Positions 8,205 to 17,280 of a stretch of 64,000 bases of DNA are shown here, piece by piece (position 1 is the first letter of the stretch; each line of letters starts with the position of its first letter). The position numbers were made by a program, and so were the translations under genes. The notes beneath the pieces are model-generated. The model worked only from the letters and a program-made list of their open reading frames with translations, searched no databases and was not told the DNA's origin. Origin of the DNA: Sphingomonadaceae bacterium (GTDB taxonomy: Bacteria; Pseudomonadota; Alphaproteobacteria; Sphingomonadales; Sphingomonadaceae); assembly GCA_029268145.1 (NCBI GenBank), contig JAJUHA010000005.1, forward strand, positions 40,590 to 104,589. Reading direction: 5' to 3'.

Positions 8205-9139
8205 CCGACGTGACCGAGAAGGGCGGGTTCCTCGCGCGGCTTCGCGCCGGGCTCCAGCGCACCAGTGCGAAGCTCTCGGAATCGCTCACCCTCCTCGTCG
8301 GCACCCGGACGCTGGAGCCGGCCGACCTCGACGCGCTCGAGGAGGCGCTCATCGCCGCCGATCTCGGCCCCGCGGTTGCCGCCCGCATCACCGACCGGCT
8401 GCGCGAGGCCCGCGTGGTCGGCGAGGTCGATCTCGCCGGCGTCAGGCGGATCGTCGTCGAGGAAGTGACGGCCATCCTCGCGCCGCTCGCCCGCCCGCTC
8501 GCCGTGACGGCCTTCCCGCGGCCGCATGTCATCCTCGTCGTCGGAGTGAACGGCACCGGCAAGACGACGACCATCGCCAAGCTCGGCCACCTGTTCCAGG
8601 AGGAGGATTACGAGGTGATCTTCGCCGCCGGGGACACGTTCCGGGCCGCTGCGGTCGAGCAGCTCCGGGTCTGGGGCGGCCGGCTGGGCGTGCCGGTCGT
8701 CGCCGGCGCAGAGGGAACGGATGCCGCCGGCCTGGCCTATCGCGCCATGGAGGAGGCCCGGGCGAGCGGCCGGGACGTGCTCCTCGTCGACACCGCCGGG
8801 CGGCTGCAGAACAAGGCCGGGCTGATGGACGAGCTGGCCAAGATCCGCCGGGTGCTGGCGAAGCAGGACGCGCAGGCGCCGCACGACGTGGTGCTGGTGC
8901 TCGACGCGACGACCGGCCAGAATGCGCTCGCGCAGATCGAGGTGTTCCAAGAGGTGGCCGGCGTGACCGGGATCGTCATGACCAAGCTCGATGGCACGGC
9001 GCGCGGCGGGGTTCTCGTCGCGGCGGCCGAGAAGTTCCGCCTGCCGATCCACGCGCTCGGCGTGGGCGAGCGGCTCGGAGACCTCAGGCCCTTCGAGGCC
9101 AGGGCCTTCGCCCGGGCGCTGGTGGGAGAGGGCGCATGA
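8201..9139 (+). CDS. ftsY: Signal recognition particle receptor FtsY
   Basis: A 312-residue SRP GTPase. It has an N-terminal helical N domain, then the G domain with P-loop GVNGTGKTTT (about 115-124), DTFRAAAVEQL, DTAGR, TKLDGTARGG and the closing GVGERLGDLRPF. The long acidic A domain of E. coli FtsY is absent, as in most alphaproteobacteria. It targets ribosomes translating membrane proteins to SecYEG. GTG 8201 overlaps the mtaB stop, and its own stop overlaps the yciB start. Confidence 0.96.
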   Translation: MTDVTEKGGFLARLRAGLQRTSAKLSESLTLLVGTRTLEPADLDALEEALIAADLGPAVAARITDRLREARVVGEVDLAGVRRIVVEEVTAILAPLARPLAVTAFPRPHVILVVGVNGTGKTTTIAKLGHLFQEEDYEVIFAAGDTFRAAAVEQLRVWGGRLGVPVVAGAEGTDAAGLAYRAMEEARASGRDVLLVDTAGRLQNKAGLMDELAKIRRVLAKQDAQAPHDVVLVLDATTGQNALAQIEVFQEVAGVTGIVMTKLDGTARGGVLVAAAEKFRLPIHALGVGERLGDLRPFEARAFARALVGEGA

Positions 9140-9717
9140 GCAACCCGTCTCCGGCCGGCGAGGGGCGCACGCTCGGCACCTGGGCAAAGCTCGCCGTCGA
9201 TCTCGGGCCGCTCCTCGTCTTCTTTCTCGCCTACTACCGGTTCGACATCTTCGTCGCGACCGGGGCCTTCATGGCCGCCTTCGTCGTCGCCGTTGCGGCA
9301 AGCTGGCTGCTCTCGCGCCATGTGCCGGCGACGACCTGGTTCTCGGGCGCGCTGGTCGCCGTGTTCGGCGGGCTCACGCTCTGGCTGCATGACGAGACCT
9401 TCATCAAGGTGAAGCCGACCATCCTGTTCGCCATGTTCGCGGCCATCCTCGGCTTCGGCACCTTCACGGGCCGCAACTATCTGAAGACGCTGCTGGGCGC
9501 GGCCATGCCGGGCCTCAGCGACCGCGGCTGGGCGCTGCTCCAGCAGCGCTGGGCGCTGTTCTTCCTGCTGCTCGCCGGTCTCAACGAGCTGTTCTGGCGC
9601 GCCTTCCCGACCGAGATCTGGGTCCATTTCAAGGTCTGGGGCGACACGCTGCTGACCTTCCTGTTCGCGCTCGCCCAGCTCCCCCTGCTCCGGCGGCATG
9701 GCCTGAAGCTCGATTAG
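9136..9717 (+). CDS. yciB: Inner-membrane septation protein YciB/IspZ family
   Basis: A 193-residue integral membrane protein with about five hydrophobic segments. It shows the family pattern LAVDLGPLLVFFLAYY, KPTILFAMFAAILGFG, LLGLNELFWR-like (LLAGLNELFWR) and a basic end. The family affects septation and envelope integrity; the biochemical role is not settled. ATG 9136 overlaps the ftsY stop by the usual ATGA. It is the last gene of the dapF-mtaB-ftsY-yciB run. Confidence 0.92.
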   Translation: MSNPSPAGEGRTLGTWAKLAVDLGPLLVFFLAYYRFDIFVATGAFMAAFVVAVAASWLLSRHVPATTWFSGALVAVFGGLTLWLHDETFIKVKPTILFAMFAAILGFGTFTGRNYLKTLLGAAMPGLSDRGWALLQQRWALFFLLLAGLNELFWRAFPTEIWVHFKVWGDTLLTFLFALAQLPLLRRHGLKLD

Positions 9718-9725
9718 GGCCAGGC

Positions 9726-10402
9726 ATGGCGGACGCGGCACCGACGCTCGCCGACCTCCACGCCCGCCTGAAGACGCGCCAGCGCGCCGAGCGCGCCCAC
9801 ACTCCGCAGGACCTGTCGCTGCGCGTCCACCGGGCCCTCAGCTGGCTCGGCCGGGCCGCGCGCGAGGCGGACGATCCCGACATCCGCTTCATCCTGCTGT
9901 GGGTCGCCTTCAATGCCGCCTATGCGGCGGACCTCGGGGGTGAGCGGCTCTCGACCCGGGCCGAGCTTCTCGACTATTTCGAGAAGCTGGCGAAGCTTGA
10001 TGGTCAGACCAGGATCCACGCGGTGGTCTGGACCCGCTATTCCCAGGAAATCCGGATCCTGCTCGACAGCCGATACGTCTTCCAGCCCTTCTGGGCGCAC
10101 ATCAACGGCGAGCCCGGCCATGCCGACTGGGAGCGGCGCCTGAAGGCGGAGAAGCAGCACATCCTCGAGGCCCTGTCACGAAGGCAGACGGCCCGCGTGC
10201 TGCGCCTGCTCTTCGAGCGGCTCTATGTGCTGCGCAACCAGATGGTGCACGCGGAGCAACCTGGAACGGACGGGTCAATCGCGACCAGGTGCGCGATGGC
10301 GCCGCAATCCTCGGGACCCTGGTTCCGATCTTCGTCGAGCTCATGATGGACCACCCCCGCGAGGCGTGGGGCCGGCCCTATTATCCGGTCGTCGACGACT
10401 GA
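9726..10402 (+). pseudogene. HEPN-like protein, frameshifted near the 3' end
   Basis: The first 175 codons encode a helical protein ending its conserved part with LRNQMVH, an Rx4H pattern (Arg170, His175) typical of HEPN nucleases and nucleotide-binding domains. Just after this the frame changes. In the original frame the protein ends in low-complexity nonsense at 10346. In the next frame it continues as GGATWNGRVNRDQ.. to ..AWGRPYYPVVDD and TGA at 10400-10402. One missing G in GCACGCGGAG (about 10250) explains this, since restoring it gives VHGGATWN. It is either a true recent frameshift or a sequencing error. It lies directly downstream of yciB, convergent with the aminopeptidase, whose stop is 4 bases away. 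Confidence 0.75.
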
Positions 10403-10406
10403 GGCG

Positions 10407-11993
10407 TCAGCGTCGCTCGTAGCTCCGGACCAGCTCGTGGAGCAGCCGCACGCCATAGGCGGAGGCGCCCTGCGGGTCGACGCCGTCGGTCGCTGCCAGC
10501 CGCCACGCCACCCCGGCGATGTCGAGATGGGCCCAGGGGATGCCGGCCGGAGTCATGGCCTCGAGGAAATGGGCGCCAAGGCTGGCGCCCGGGCCGGTGC
10601 CCTCGGTCGAGTTGCGCACATCGGCGATGTCGGAGCGGACCAGCCGGGCAAAGGCGGGGTGGAGCGGCAGCCGCCAGACGGCATCCCCGCTCGCCGTGGC
10701 TGCGGTCTCCACCCGGCGGCCGAGCGCCTCGTCGCGCGCGAACAGCGCGGCATACTGGTCGCCGAGCGCTGCGGCGGCCGAGCCGGTGAGGGTTGCCATG
10801 TTGACGATCGCGGCGGGCCGGTCGCGCGCGGCGAGCTGGTTGGCATCGGCCAGGACCACGCGGCCTTCGGCATCGGTGTTGACGACCTCGATGGTCTTGC
10901 CGTCGAGCGTGCGCACCACGTCGCCCGGGCGGGTCGCATTGCCGTCGGGCATGTTCTCGGCGAGCGCGGCGATGGCGGTCACGTTCACCTTCGCCCCGCG
11001 CCGGGCCGTCGCCAGCGTTGCTGCCATCACCCGCGCCGCCCCCGACATGTCATACTTCATCCGCCACATGCCGGCGGCCGGCTTGATCGAGATTCCGCCC
11101 GAATCGAAGGTGATGCCCTTGCCGACGAGGGCGACGGGGGCGGCATCGCCGGCGCCGCGGTAGCGCACCACCAGCATCCGCGGCGGCCGCTGCGATCCCT
11201 GCCCGACCGAGAGGATGGCGCCCATGCCGAGCTTCTGCATGGCGGGCACGTCAAGCACCTCGATCGCGGTGCCGGGCACGCCCCTGAAGGCCTCCCGCAC
11301 CCGTTCGACGAAGCTCTCGGGATAGATCACGTTGGCCGGTTCGGAGACGAGGTCGCGCGCGAAGGTCACGGCGGCAGCGAGATGGGCGCCCTCTGCCGCG
11401 AACCGCGCGCCCGCCTCCCGGTGGCCGGGGCCGGCGAAGGTGACCGGGTCGGTGGGCAGAGCGCGCCGACCCTCCGTCCGGTAGCGGTCGAAGCGGTAGG
11501 CGCCGAGCGCGAAGCCGGTTGCCAGTTCGGCCAGCACATCGGCGCCATCGCCCGTGACGCCGGCCACCATCACCGAAACCGGGCCCCGGTCCTCGCGCGT
11601 GTCCTGGCCGATCCGGCCGCCCTTCTCCTGAAGCTGCGCCGCGGCCGGCCTCGCATCCGCGCCATAGACCCTGACGCGGGCGTGGCCGGCCGCGTTGACG
11701 AGGGTCATGGACTGGTCGGGCCTGCCCTCGAAGCCGGTGGCGGCCGCGCCCTCGCGCACGGCAGTGGCAAGCGCGTCGGGCAGGCCCTTCGTCGCCACCG
11801 CCGGATCGCCGGCGACGAGGAGCGCAAGCGTTCCGCCGCTCGCCGGCCCTTCGGCGAAGCGGATGGGTCGGGGCGCCGAGTTGGGGAGGGTGGAGGGGGC
11901 AACCAGCATGCCGGTTGCGGACGCAGGCAGCACCGGCAGGAGCGGGGAGGCCGCAAGCAGCAGGGCAGCGAGGAGGCGGGCAGCAGGGGTCAT
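10407..11993 (-). CDS. Exported leucyl aminopeptidase, M17 family
   Basis: A 528-residue metallopeptidase. It has a signal peptide (about residues 1-27, ending near LPASATG), an M17 N-terminal domain, then the catalytic domain with ALVGKGITFDSGG, KYDMSGAARV, NTDAEGRVVLADA and the bicarbonate/metal-site arginine region, including the two-metal ligands expected of PepA. Signal-bearing M17 enzymes are known beside the usual cytosolic PepA, so I predict a periplasmic peptidase. ATG 11991-11993 gives the signal; the frame is open far beyond it. It diverges from the aldehyde dehydrogenase gene 90 bases away. Confidence 0.9.
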   Translation of the reverse strand: MTPAARLLAALLLAASPLLPVLPASATGMLVAPSTLPNSAPRPIRFAEGPASGGTLALLVAGDPAVATKGLPDALATAVREGAAATGFEGRPDQSMTLVNAAGHARVRVYGADARPAAAQLQEKGGRIGQDTREDRGPVSVMVAGVTGDGADVLAELATGFALGAYRFDRYRTEGRRALPTDPVTFAGPGHREAGARFAAEGAHLAAAVTFARDLVSEPANVIYPESFVERVREAFRGVPGTAIEVLDVPAMQKLGMGAILSVGQGSQRPPRMLVVRYRGAGDAAPVALVGKGITFDSGGISIKPAAGMWRMKYDMSGAARVMAATLATARRGAKVNVTAIAALAENMPDGNATRPGDVVRTLDGKTIEVVNTDAEGRVVLADANQLAARDRPAAIVNMATLTGSAAAALGDQYAALFARDEALGRRVETAATASGDAVWRLPLHPAFARLVRSDIADVRNSTEGTGPGASLGAHFLEAMTPAGIPWAHLDIAGVAWRLAATDGVDPQGASAYGVRLLHELVRSYERR

Positions 11994-12083
11994 GACATCT
12001 CCGGGACAGGCGCAATCGGGGCTTCCAGAAAGCGGCAAGCGCGCGCTAGGGCAAGGACAAGCGGACACGGGAAGGAGAAAAAC

Positions 12084-13523
12084 ATGCGCGAAGCGCTTCG
12101 CTTCTACATCGACGGCGCGTGGGTGGATCCGGCGCCGGGCTGGCAGCCCCTCGAGGTGATCAACCCGGCGACCGAGGAGCCGATGGGCCGGATCGCGCTC
12201 GGCACGGCAGCCGACGTCGACCGCGCGGTTGCCGCCGCGCGCGACGCCTTCCCCGCCTTTGCCCGGACCAGCCGGGCCGAGCGGCTCGAGCTGCTCGGGG
12301 CCATCGCCGCCGAGTATCAGAAGCGCTACGCCGAGATCGCGGCCGTCATCACCGAGGAAATGGGCGCCCCGGCCTGGCTGGCCACGCAGGCGCAGGCCGC
12401 GCTCGGCATGGCCCATCTCCAGACCGCGATGGCCGTCCTCAGGGACTATCGCTTCGAGGAGGAGCGCGGCACCACCCTCCTCCTCCGCGAGCCCGTCGGG
12501 GTCTGCGGCTTCATCACGCCATGGAACTGGCCGATCAACCAGATCGCCTGCAAGGTCGCGCCCGCGCTCGCGACCGGCTGCACCATGGTGCTCAAGCCCT
12601 CCGAGGTGGCGCCGTTCAACGCCATCCTCTGGGCCGAGGTGCTGCACGCGGCCGGCGTGCCGAAGGGCGTGTTCAACCTGGTGAACGGCGATGGCCCGAC
12701 GGTCGGCGCCGCGATCGCTGCCCACCCGCAGGTCGACATGGTGAGCTTCACCGGCTCGACGCGGGCGGGGATCGATGTGGCGGCGAGGGCGGCGCCCACG
12801 GTGAAGCGGGTCCACCAGGAGCTTGGCGGCAAGTCCCCCAACATCATCCTCCCCTCCGCAGACCTTGCCAGGGCCGTCGGGGCGGGTGTGCAGACCATGA
12901 TGATGAATTCGGGGCAGAGCTGCAACGCGCCGAGCCGCATGTTCGTGCCGCGCGCGCGGATGGAGGAGGCGAAGGCCATTGCCAGGGCCGCAGCCGAGGG
13001 GATGACCGTGGGGGATCCCAATGGCAACAGCCAGCTCGGCCCGGTGGTCTCCAGGCCGCAGTTCGACAAGATCCAGCGCCTGATCGAGACCGGCATTGCC
13101 GAGGGCGCCACGCTGGTGACGGGCGGGCCCGGCCGGCCCGAAGGCCTGGACCGCGGCTTCTATGTCAGGCCCACCGTCTTTGCCGACGTCACCAACGACA
13201 TGACCATCGCCCGCGAGGAGATCTTTGGCCCGGTGCTGGCAATGCTCGCCTACGACAGCGTCGAGGACGCGATCGCGCAGGGCAATGACACGCCCTACGG
13301 GCTTGCCGCTTATGTCCAGGGGCCCGAGGAGGAGGCGCGGGCGGTGGCGCGGCAGCTCCGGGCCGGGCAGGTCATCCTGAACGGTGCCGGCCCCGACTTC
13401 ATGGCACCCTTCGGCGGCTACAAGCAGTCGGGGAATGGCCGGGAGTGGGGCGACCACGCCTTTGCCGAGTTCCTCGAGGTGAAGGCCGTGGTCGGCTGGA
13501 GCGTCGCCCAGGCGGCGGAATGA
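12084..13523 (+). CDS. Aldehyde dehydrogenase, NAD(P)-dependent
   Basis: A 479-residue ALDH-superfamily enzyme oxidising an aldehyde to its acid. Seen: FITPWNWPINQ, KPSEVAP, FTGST, catalytic base Glu246 in HQELGGKSP, nucleophile Cys280 in NSGQSCNAP, and EEIFGPVL near the end. The length is normal. A GAAGGAG box precedes ATG 12084. It resembles the broad-substrate group, so the substrate is unknown. Its stop overlaps the start of the metallophosphoesterase gene (ATGA), which suggests cotranscription. Confidence 0.92.
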   Translation: MREALRFYIDGAWVDPAPGWQPLEVINPATEEPMGRIALGTAADVDRAVAAARDAFPAFARTSRAERLELLGAIAAEYQKRYAEIAAVITEEMGAPAWLATQAQAALGMAHLQTAMAVLRDYRFEEERGTTLLLREPVGVCGFITPWNWPINQIACKVAPALATGCTMVLKPSEVAPFNAILWAEVLHAAGVPKGVFNLVNGDGPTVGAAIAAHPQVDMVSFTGSTRAGIDVAARAAPTVKRVHQELGGKSPNIILPSADLARAVGAGVQTMMMNSGQSCNAPSRMFVPRARMEEAKAIARAAAEGMTVGDPNGNSQLGPVVSRPQFDKIQRLIETGIAEGATLVTGGPGRPEGLDRGFYVRPTVFADVTNDMTIAREEIFGPVLAMLAYDSVEDAIAQGNDTPYGLAAYVQGPEEEARAVARQLRAGQVILNGAGPDFMAPFGGYKQSGNGREWGDHAFAEFLEVKAVVGWSVAQAAE

Positions 13524-14371
13524 GCTGGCGCCGGGCTGCGGCCGGCGCAGCCCTGGTCCTGCTTCTTGCCGCGCTCCTGTGCGCAGGCCTCGGCTGGGTG
13601 GAGGCGACGCGGGCGCCGCGCCTCGTCGAGGCGCGCCTGCCCCTGCCCGGGCTGGCGCCGGGAACCCGGCTCTCGGTGCTGCTCTTGTCCGACATTCACG
13701 CCGGACCACCCGACATGCCGCCCGCGCGCCTCGAGCGCATCGTCGACCAGGCCAACGCCGCCGGCGCCGATCTCATCCTTCTCCTCGGCGACTATCACCG
13801 GTCCCAGCTGCTGCCCTGGCCGGGGCGCTACCGGCTGGAATCCTCGCTTGCACCGCTCGCCAGGCTCAAGGCGCCGCTCGGGGTCTTCGCCGTCAGGGGC
13901 AACCACGACAATGTCTGGACCAACCGTATCATGGGCGCGGCCGGCAATCCGGTGCTGCTCGTCAACGCGAACCGGGACGTCGGCCCGCTGGTCGTCGCCG
14001 GCCTCGATTCGGCGCAGCACCAGTCCGATCTCGGCAAGGCCCTGGCGGGCATTCCGGACGGGCGCGCCGTGCTTCTCCTCGCCCATGAGCCCGAGCAGGG
14101 GGCGCACATGGAGGCGCCGCCGCGCCCGCTCCTGTTCGTCGCCGGGCACACCCATGGCGGCCAGATCCGCCCGCCCCTCCTCGGCAGCCTCGTCGACCGG
14201 GTCCGGCCGTTCCGCTGCCGGCGCGGCGCCTGCATCGACCGCGGCTGGACCCTGTTCGTCACCAGCGGAGTCGGCACCTCCCTGCTGCCGTTCCGCATCG
14301 GCGTGCCGCCGGAAATGGTGCTGCTGCGGCTCTACGCGCCGTCGGGAAGGAAGTCCGGCACCGAGAAATAG
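13520..14371 (+). CDS. Membrane-anchored metallophosphoesterase
   Basis: A 283-residue calcineurin-like phosphoesterase. One N-terminal hydrophobic segment (about 7-25) serves as signal anchor. It is followed by LLSDIH (Asp58, His60), LLGDYH (Asp91), RGNHDN (Asn128, His129) and AGHTHGGQ, the two-metal site of the family. This domain order matches YaeI/UDP-2,3-diacylglucosamine-type or general periplasmic phosphodiesterases; the substrate is unknown. The start overlaps the aldehyde dehydrogenase stop. The 3' end overlaps the 3' end of cysK by 40 bases, tail to tail. Confidence 0.88.
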   Translation: MSWRRAAAGAALVLLLAALLCAGLGWVEATRAPRLVEARLPLPGLAPGTRLSVLLLSDIHAGPPDMPPARLERIVDQANAAGADLILLLGDYHRSQLLPWPGRYRLESSLAPLARLKAPLGVFAVRGNHDNVWTNRIMGAAGNPVLLVNANRDVGPLVVAGLDSAQHQSDLGKALAGIPDGRAVLLLAHEPEQGAHMEAPPRPLLFVAGHTHGGQIRPPLLGSLVDRVRPFRCRRGACIDRGWTLFVTSGVGTSLLPFRIGVPPEMVLLRLYAPSGRKSGTEK

Positions 14372-15252
14372 CGCTCGCCGGTGTCGTAGTTGAAGCCGAG
14401 GATCCGCGCGCCGGACAGATCGGGCAGCTTCTGGGCGATGGCAGCGAGCGTCGCACCCGACGAGATGCCGACCAGCATGCCCTCCTCCCGCGCGGCGCGG
14501 CGGGCCCAGTCCTTGGCGTCCTCGGGGGCCACCTGGATCACGCCGTCGAGCAGTTCGGTGTGGAGGTTGCCGGGAATGAACCCGGCGCCGATCCCCTGGA
14601 TGGGGTGGGGCGCCGGCTGGCCGCCGCTGATGACCGGGGACAGCGTCGGCTCGACGGCGAACACCTGGAGCTTCGGCCAGACCTTCCGCAGCCGCTCGGC
14701 GCAGCCGCTGATGTGCCCGCCGGTGCCGACACCCGTCACCAGGACGTCGATGGCTGCATCCGCGAAGTCGGCGAGGATCTCCTCCGCCGTGGTCCGGGCG
14801 TGGACCGCGACATTGGCGGGATTGTCGAACTGCTGCGGCATCCAGGCGCCGGGCGTCTGCTCGACGATGGCAAGCGCGCGGGCAATCGCGCCCTTCATGC
14901 CGGCCTCGCGCGGGGTGAGATCGAAGGTCGCGCCATAGGCCAGCATCAGCCGGCGCCGCTCGATCGACATGCTCTCCGGCATCACGAGGATGAGCCGATA
15001 GCCCTTGACCGCCGCGACCATCGCCAGCCCGATGCCCGTGTTCCCCGACGTCGGCTCGACGATGGTCCCGCCCGGCTTGAGCAGTCCGCGGGCTTCGGCA
15101 TCCTCGACCATGGCGAGCGCGATCCGGTCCTTGATCGAGCCGCCCGGATTGGCCCGCTCGGACTTCACCCACACTTCGGCCTCGGGGAACAGCCGCGACA
15201 GGCGGATGTGGGGGGTGTTGCCGATGGTCTCGAGGATGGAGCGGGCGCGCAT
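14332..15252 (-). CDS. cysK: Cysteine synthase A
   Basis: A 306-residue PLP enzyme making cysteine from O-acetylserine and sulfide. The PLP lysine is Lys41 in NPGGSIKDR. The substrate loop TSGNTG is at about 68-73. [10 protein letters not shown] binds the phosphate, and GISSGA is near the C-terminus. The start ATG is at 15250-15252, downstream of the MFS gene on the same strand with a 10-base gap. The length is typical. Confidence 0.94.
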   Translation of the reverse strand: MRARSILETIGNTPHIRLSRLFPEAEVWVKSERANPGGSIKDRIALAMVEDAEARGLLKPGGTIVEPTSGNTGIGLAMVAAVKGYRLILVMPESMSIERRRLMLAYGATFDLTPREAGMKGAIARALAIVEQTPGAWMPQQFDNPANVAVHARTTAEEILADFADAAIDVLVTGVGTGGHISGCAERLRKVWPKLQVFAVEPTLSPVISGGQPAPHPIQGIGAGFIPGNLHTELLDGVIQVAPEDAKDWARRAAREEGMLVGISSGATLAAIAQKLPDLSGARILGFNYDTGERYFSVPDFLPDGA

Positions 15253-15262
15253 GCCAGCTTCC

Positions 15263-16510
15263 TTAGCGGCGTGCGGCCTTCAGGTCATCGGGAATGTCGA
15301 GCCTGTTGGCGCGGGCCAGCGCCGGGAACAGCCGGACCCAGAGCAGCGTGACGGCAAGGGCGAGGACGCCGCCGATGACGGTCGCCTGCACGGCGCCGAG
15401 GAGCGCCGCGAAGGTGCCCGCCCGGAACTCGCCCAGCTCGTTCGAGGCGCTGATGAAGACGAGGGACACGGCAGACACCCGCCCGCGCATGGCATCCGGC
15501 GTGTGGAGCTGGATGAGCGAGGCGCGCACATAGACCGAGACCATGTCGGCAGCGCCGAGCACTGCGAGCGCTGCCACCGCCACCTCGAGATTGGGGGCAA
15601 GCCCGAAGACCACCGTCGCGACGGCGAAGATGCCGACGGCAACGAACATCTTTCTCCCGACGCCTGTGCGCAGCGGAAAGCGGGTCAGCGCCAGCGCGAC
15701 GAGGCCGGCGCCGATGGCGGGAGCAGCGCGCATCAGCCCGAGCCCGTCGGCGCCGACCTCGAGGATGTCGCGGGCGTAGATGGGGAGCATGGCGGTCGCG
15801 CCGGCGAGGATGACGGCGGCAAGGTCGAGGCTGATGGCGCCGAGGACGATCGGGTTGGAGCGGACGTAGCGGAGGCCCTCGCCGATCGAGGCGCGGCCCG
15901 CGGCCATCTGGTCCACCGGCGGGATGAGGAACAGCGCGACGAGCGAGGCGACGAGCAGCAGGGCGGCGGCGAGATAGGGGAGGGGGGCTGCCGCATCGTA
16001 GAGGAGCCCGCCCGCGAGCGGCCCGAGCACGGCGCCCGACTGGAATCCCATCGAGGACCAGGCAATCGCCGTGGGCAGCACCGAGGCGGGCACGAGATTG
16101 GGGGCAAGCGCCGTCATCGACGGGCCGGCGAAGGCCCGCGCCGCCCCGAGCGTCGCGGCCACGGCGAAGAGCGGCCACAGCGGCGGCGCTTCCATCCGCG
16201 CGAGCAGCAGGAGGGCGAGCGCACAGCCGATCTCGGCGGCGATCGCGAAGCGCGCGATCCAGCGCCGGTCGAACCGGTCGGCGAGCTGGCCGACGAGGAG
16301 GGTGAGCCCGACGATGGGCAGGAACTGGGCCAGCCCCACCATGCCGAGCAGGAAGGCCGCCTCGGCAACCGGCATCGTCCGCCGGGCGAGGTCATAGACC
16401 TGCCAGCCGATGACGATGACCATCATCATCTGCGCGAGCGTTGCGCACAGCCGGGCCACGAAGAAGGCCCGCCAGGCCGGGTAGCCGAAGGGCGAGGACG
16501 GCTCCGTCAC
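15263..16510 (-). CDS. MFS transporter
   Basis: A 415-residue protein with about twelve hydrophobic segments and the MFS loop [11 protein letters not shown] (motif A) between helices 2 and 3. The second half starts after a central cytoplasmic loop ([17 protein letters not shown]). It looks like the MFS_3/enterobactin-exporter-like group, but the substrate cannot be stated. GTG 16508-16510 is the start. It lies between fdxA and cysK on the same strand. Confidence 0.88.
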   Translation of the reverse strand: MTEPSSPFGYPAWRAFFVARLCATLAQMMMVIVIGWQVYDLARRTMPVAEAAFLLGMVGLAQFLPIVGLTLLVGQLADRFDRRWIARFAIAAEIGCALALLLLARMEAPPLWPLFAVAATLGAARAFAGPSMTALAPNLVPASVLPTAIAWSSMGFQSGAVLGPLAGGLLYDAAAPLPYLAAALLLVASLVALFLIPPVDQMAAGRASIGEGLRYVRSNPIVLGAISLDLAAVILAGATAMLPIYARDILEVGADGLGLMRAAPAIGAGLVALALTRFPLRTGVGRKMFVAVGIFAVATVVFGLAPNLEVAVAALAVLGAADMVSVYVRASLIQLHTPDAMRGRVSAVSLVFISASNELGEFRAGTFAALLGAVQATVIGGVLALAVTLLWVRLFPALARANRLDIPDDLKAARR

Positions 16511-16553
16511 GGGGCTGGCGCGGGCGCCGGCGCGCCGGAGCGGACCGGCCGGA

Positions 16554-16892
16554 TCAGCTGCCCTTGCCGGGCGCGGGCGAGAAGAACTGGTCGAACTTGC
16601 CGTCCTTGCCCTTCCAGTCGTCGGCGTCGGCCGGAGTCTCGCCCTTGACCGTGATGTTGGGCCATTCGGCGCTGTACTTGGCGTTGAGCTCGATCCACTT
16701 CTCGAGGCCGGGCTCGGTGTCGGGCACGATCGCCTCGGCCGGGCATTCCGGCTCGCAAACGCCGCAGTCGATGCACTCGTTGGGGTTGATGACCAGCATC
16801 GACTCGCCTTCGTAGAAGCAGTCGACCGGGCAGACCTCCACGCAATCCATGTACTTGCAGCGGATGCACGCTTCGGTCACGACATAGGCCAT
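16554..16892 (-). CDS. fdxA: Seven-iron ferredoxin FdxA
   Basis: A 112-residue electron carrier. Cysteines 9, 12, 17, 21, 25, 40, 43, 46 and 50 fit the 7Fe pattern, with one [3Fe-4S] and one [4Fe-4S] cluster, in [19 protein letters not shown] and [14 protein letters not shown]. The C-terminal extension to about residue 112 is typical of the proteobacterial FdxA type. It sits in the conserved order Suv3-like helicase - S4 protein - fdxA. In many alphaproteobacteria carD follows; here an MFS transporter does. Confidence 0.95.
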   Translation of the reverse strand: MAYVVTEACIRCKYMDCVEVCPVDCFYEGESMLVINPNECIDCGVCEPECPAEAIVPDTEPGLEKWIELNAKYSAEWPNITVKGETPADADDWKGKDGKFDQFFSPAPGKGS

Positions 16893-16977
16893 CGGGACAA
16901 CCCCTTGTTGCGGAGAGCTGGCGCCCCGCTAGCCAAGCGGTGCCCGTGCCGTCAACGCCCCCATTCTTGCGACGCCC

Positions 16978-17277
16978 CTAGGCAGCCTTCAGCGCCGGTG
17001 ACGCGGTTTCGCCGGCCAGCAGGGTGTAGAGCTGGCGCGCGTCCTCGAACGGCCCGCGCCGGTCGGCGAGCGCCTCGACCCGGACGGCGATCACCCGGTC
17101 CCCGCGCGGGAAGGCCAGCACATTTCCGGGCCGGACCCGGGCACAGCTGCGGTCGATCACCCGGCCGTCGAGCCGCAGGCGCCGGCTCTCGCACAGGGCC
17201 TGGGCATCGCTCCGGCTTGGCGCGAGCCGCGCGAACCAGAGCCACTTGTCGAGACGCAGACCGGGACCATGGACCAA
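16978..17277 (-). CDS. S4-domain RNA-binding protein (Hsp15-like)
   Basis: A 99-residue protein consisting of an S4 domain: LRLDKWLWFARLAPSRSDAQALCESRRLRLDG.. with the usual ending VLAFPRGDRVIAVRV. Relatives of Hsp15/HslR bind stalled 50S-tRNA complexes. The start is TTG at 17275-17277, immediately downstream of the helicase stop (gap of 3 bases), so the two are coupled. Confidence 0.88.
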   Translation of the reverse strand: MVHGPGLRLDKWLWFARLAPSRSDAQALCESRRLRLDGRVIDRSCARVRPGNVLAFPRGDRVIAVRVEALADRRGPFEDARQLYTLLAGETASPALKAA

Positions 17278-17280
17278 TGC

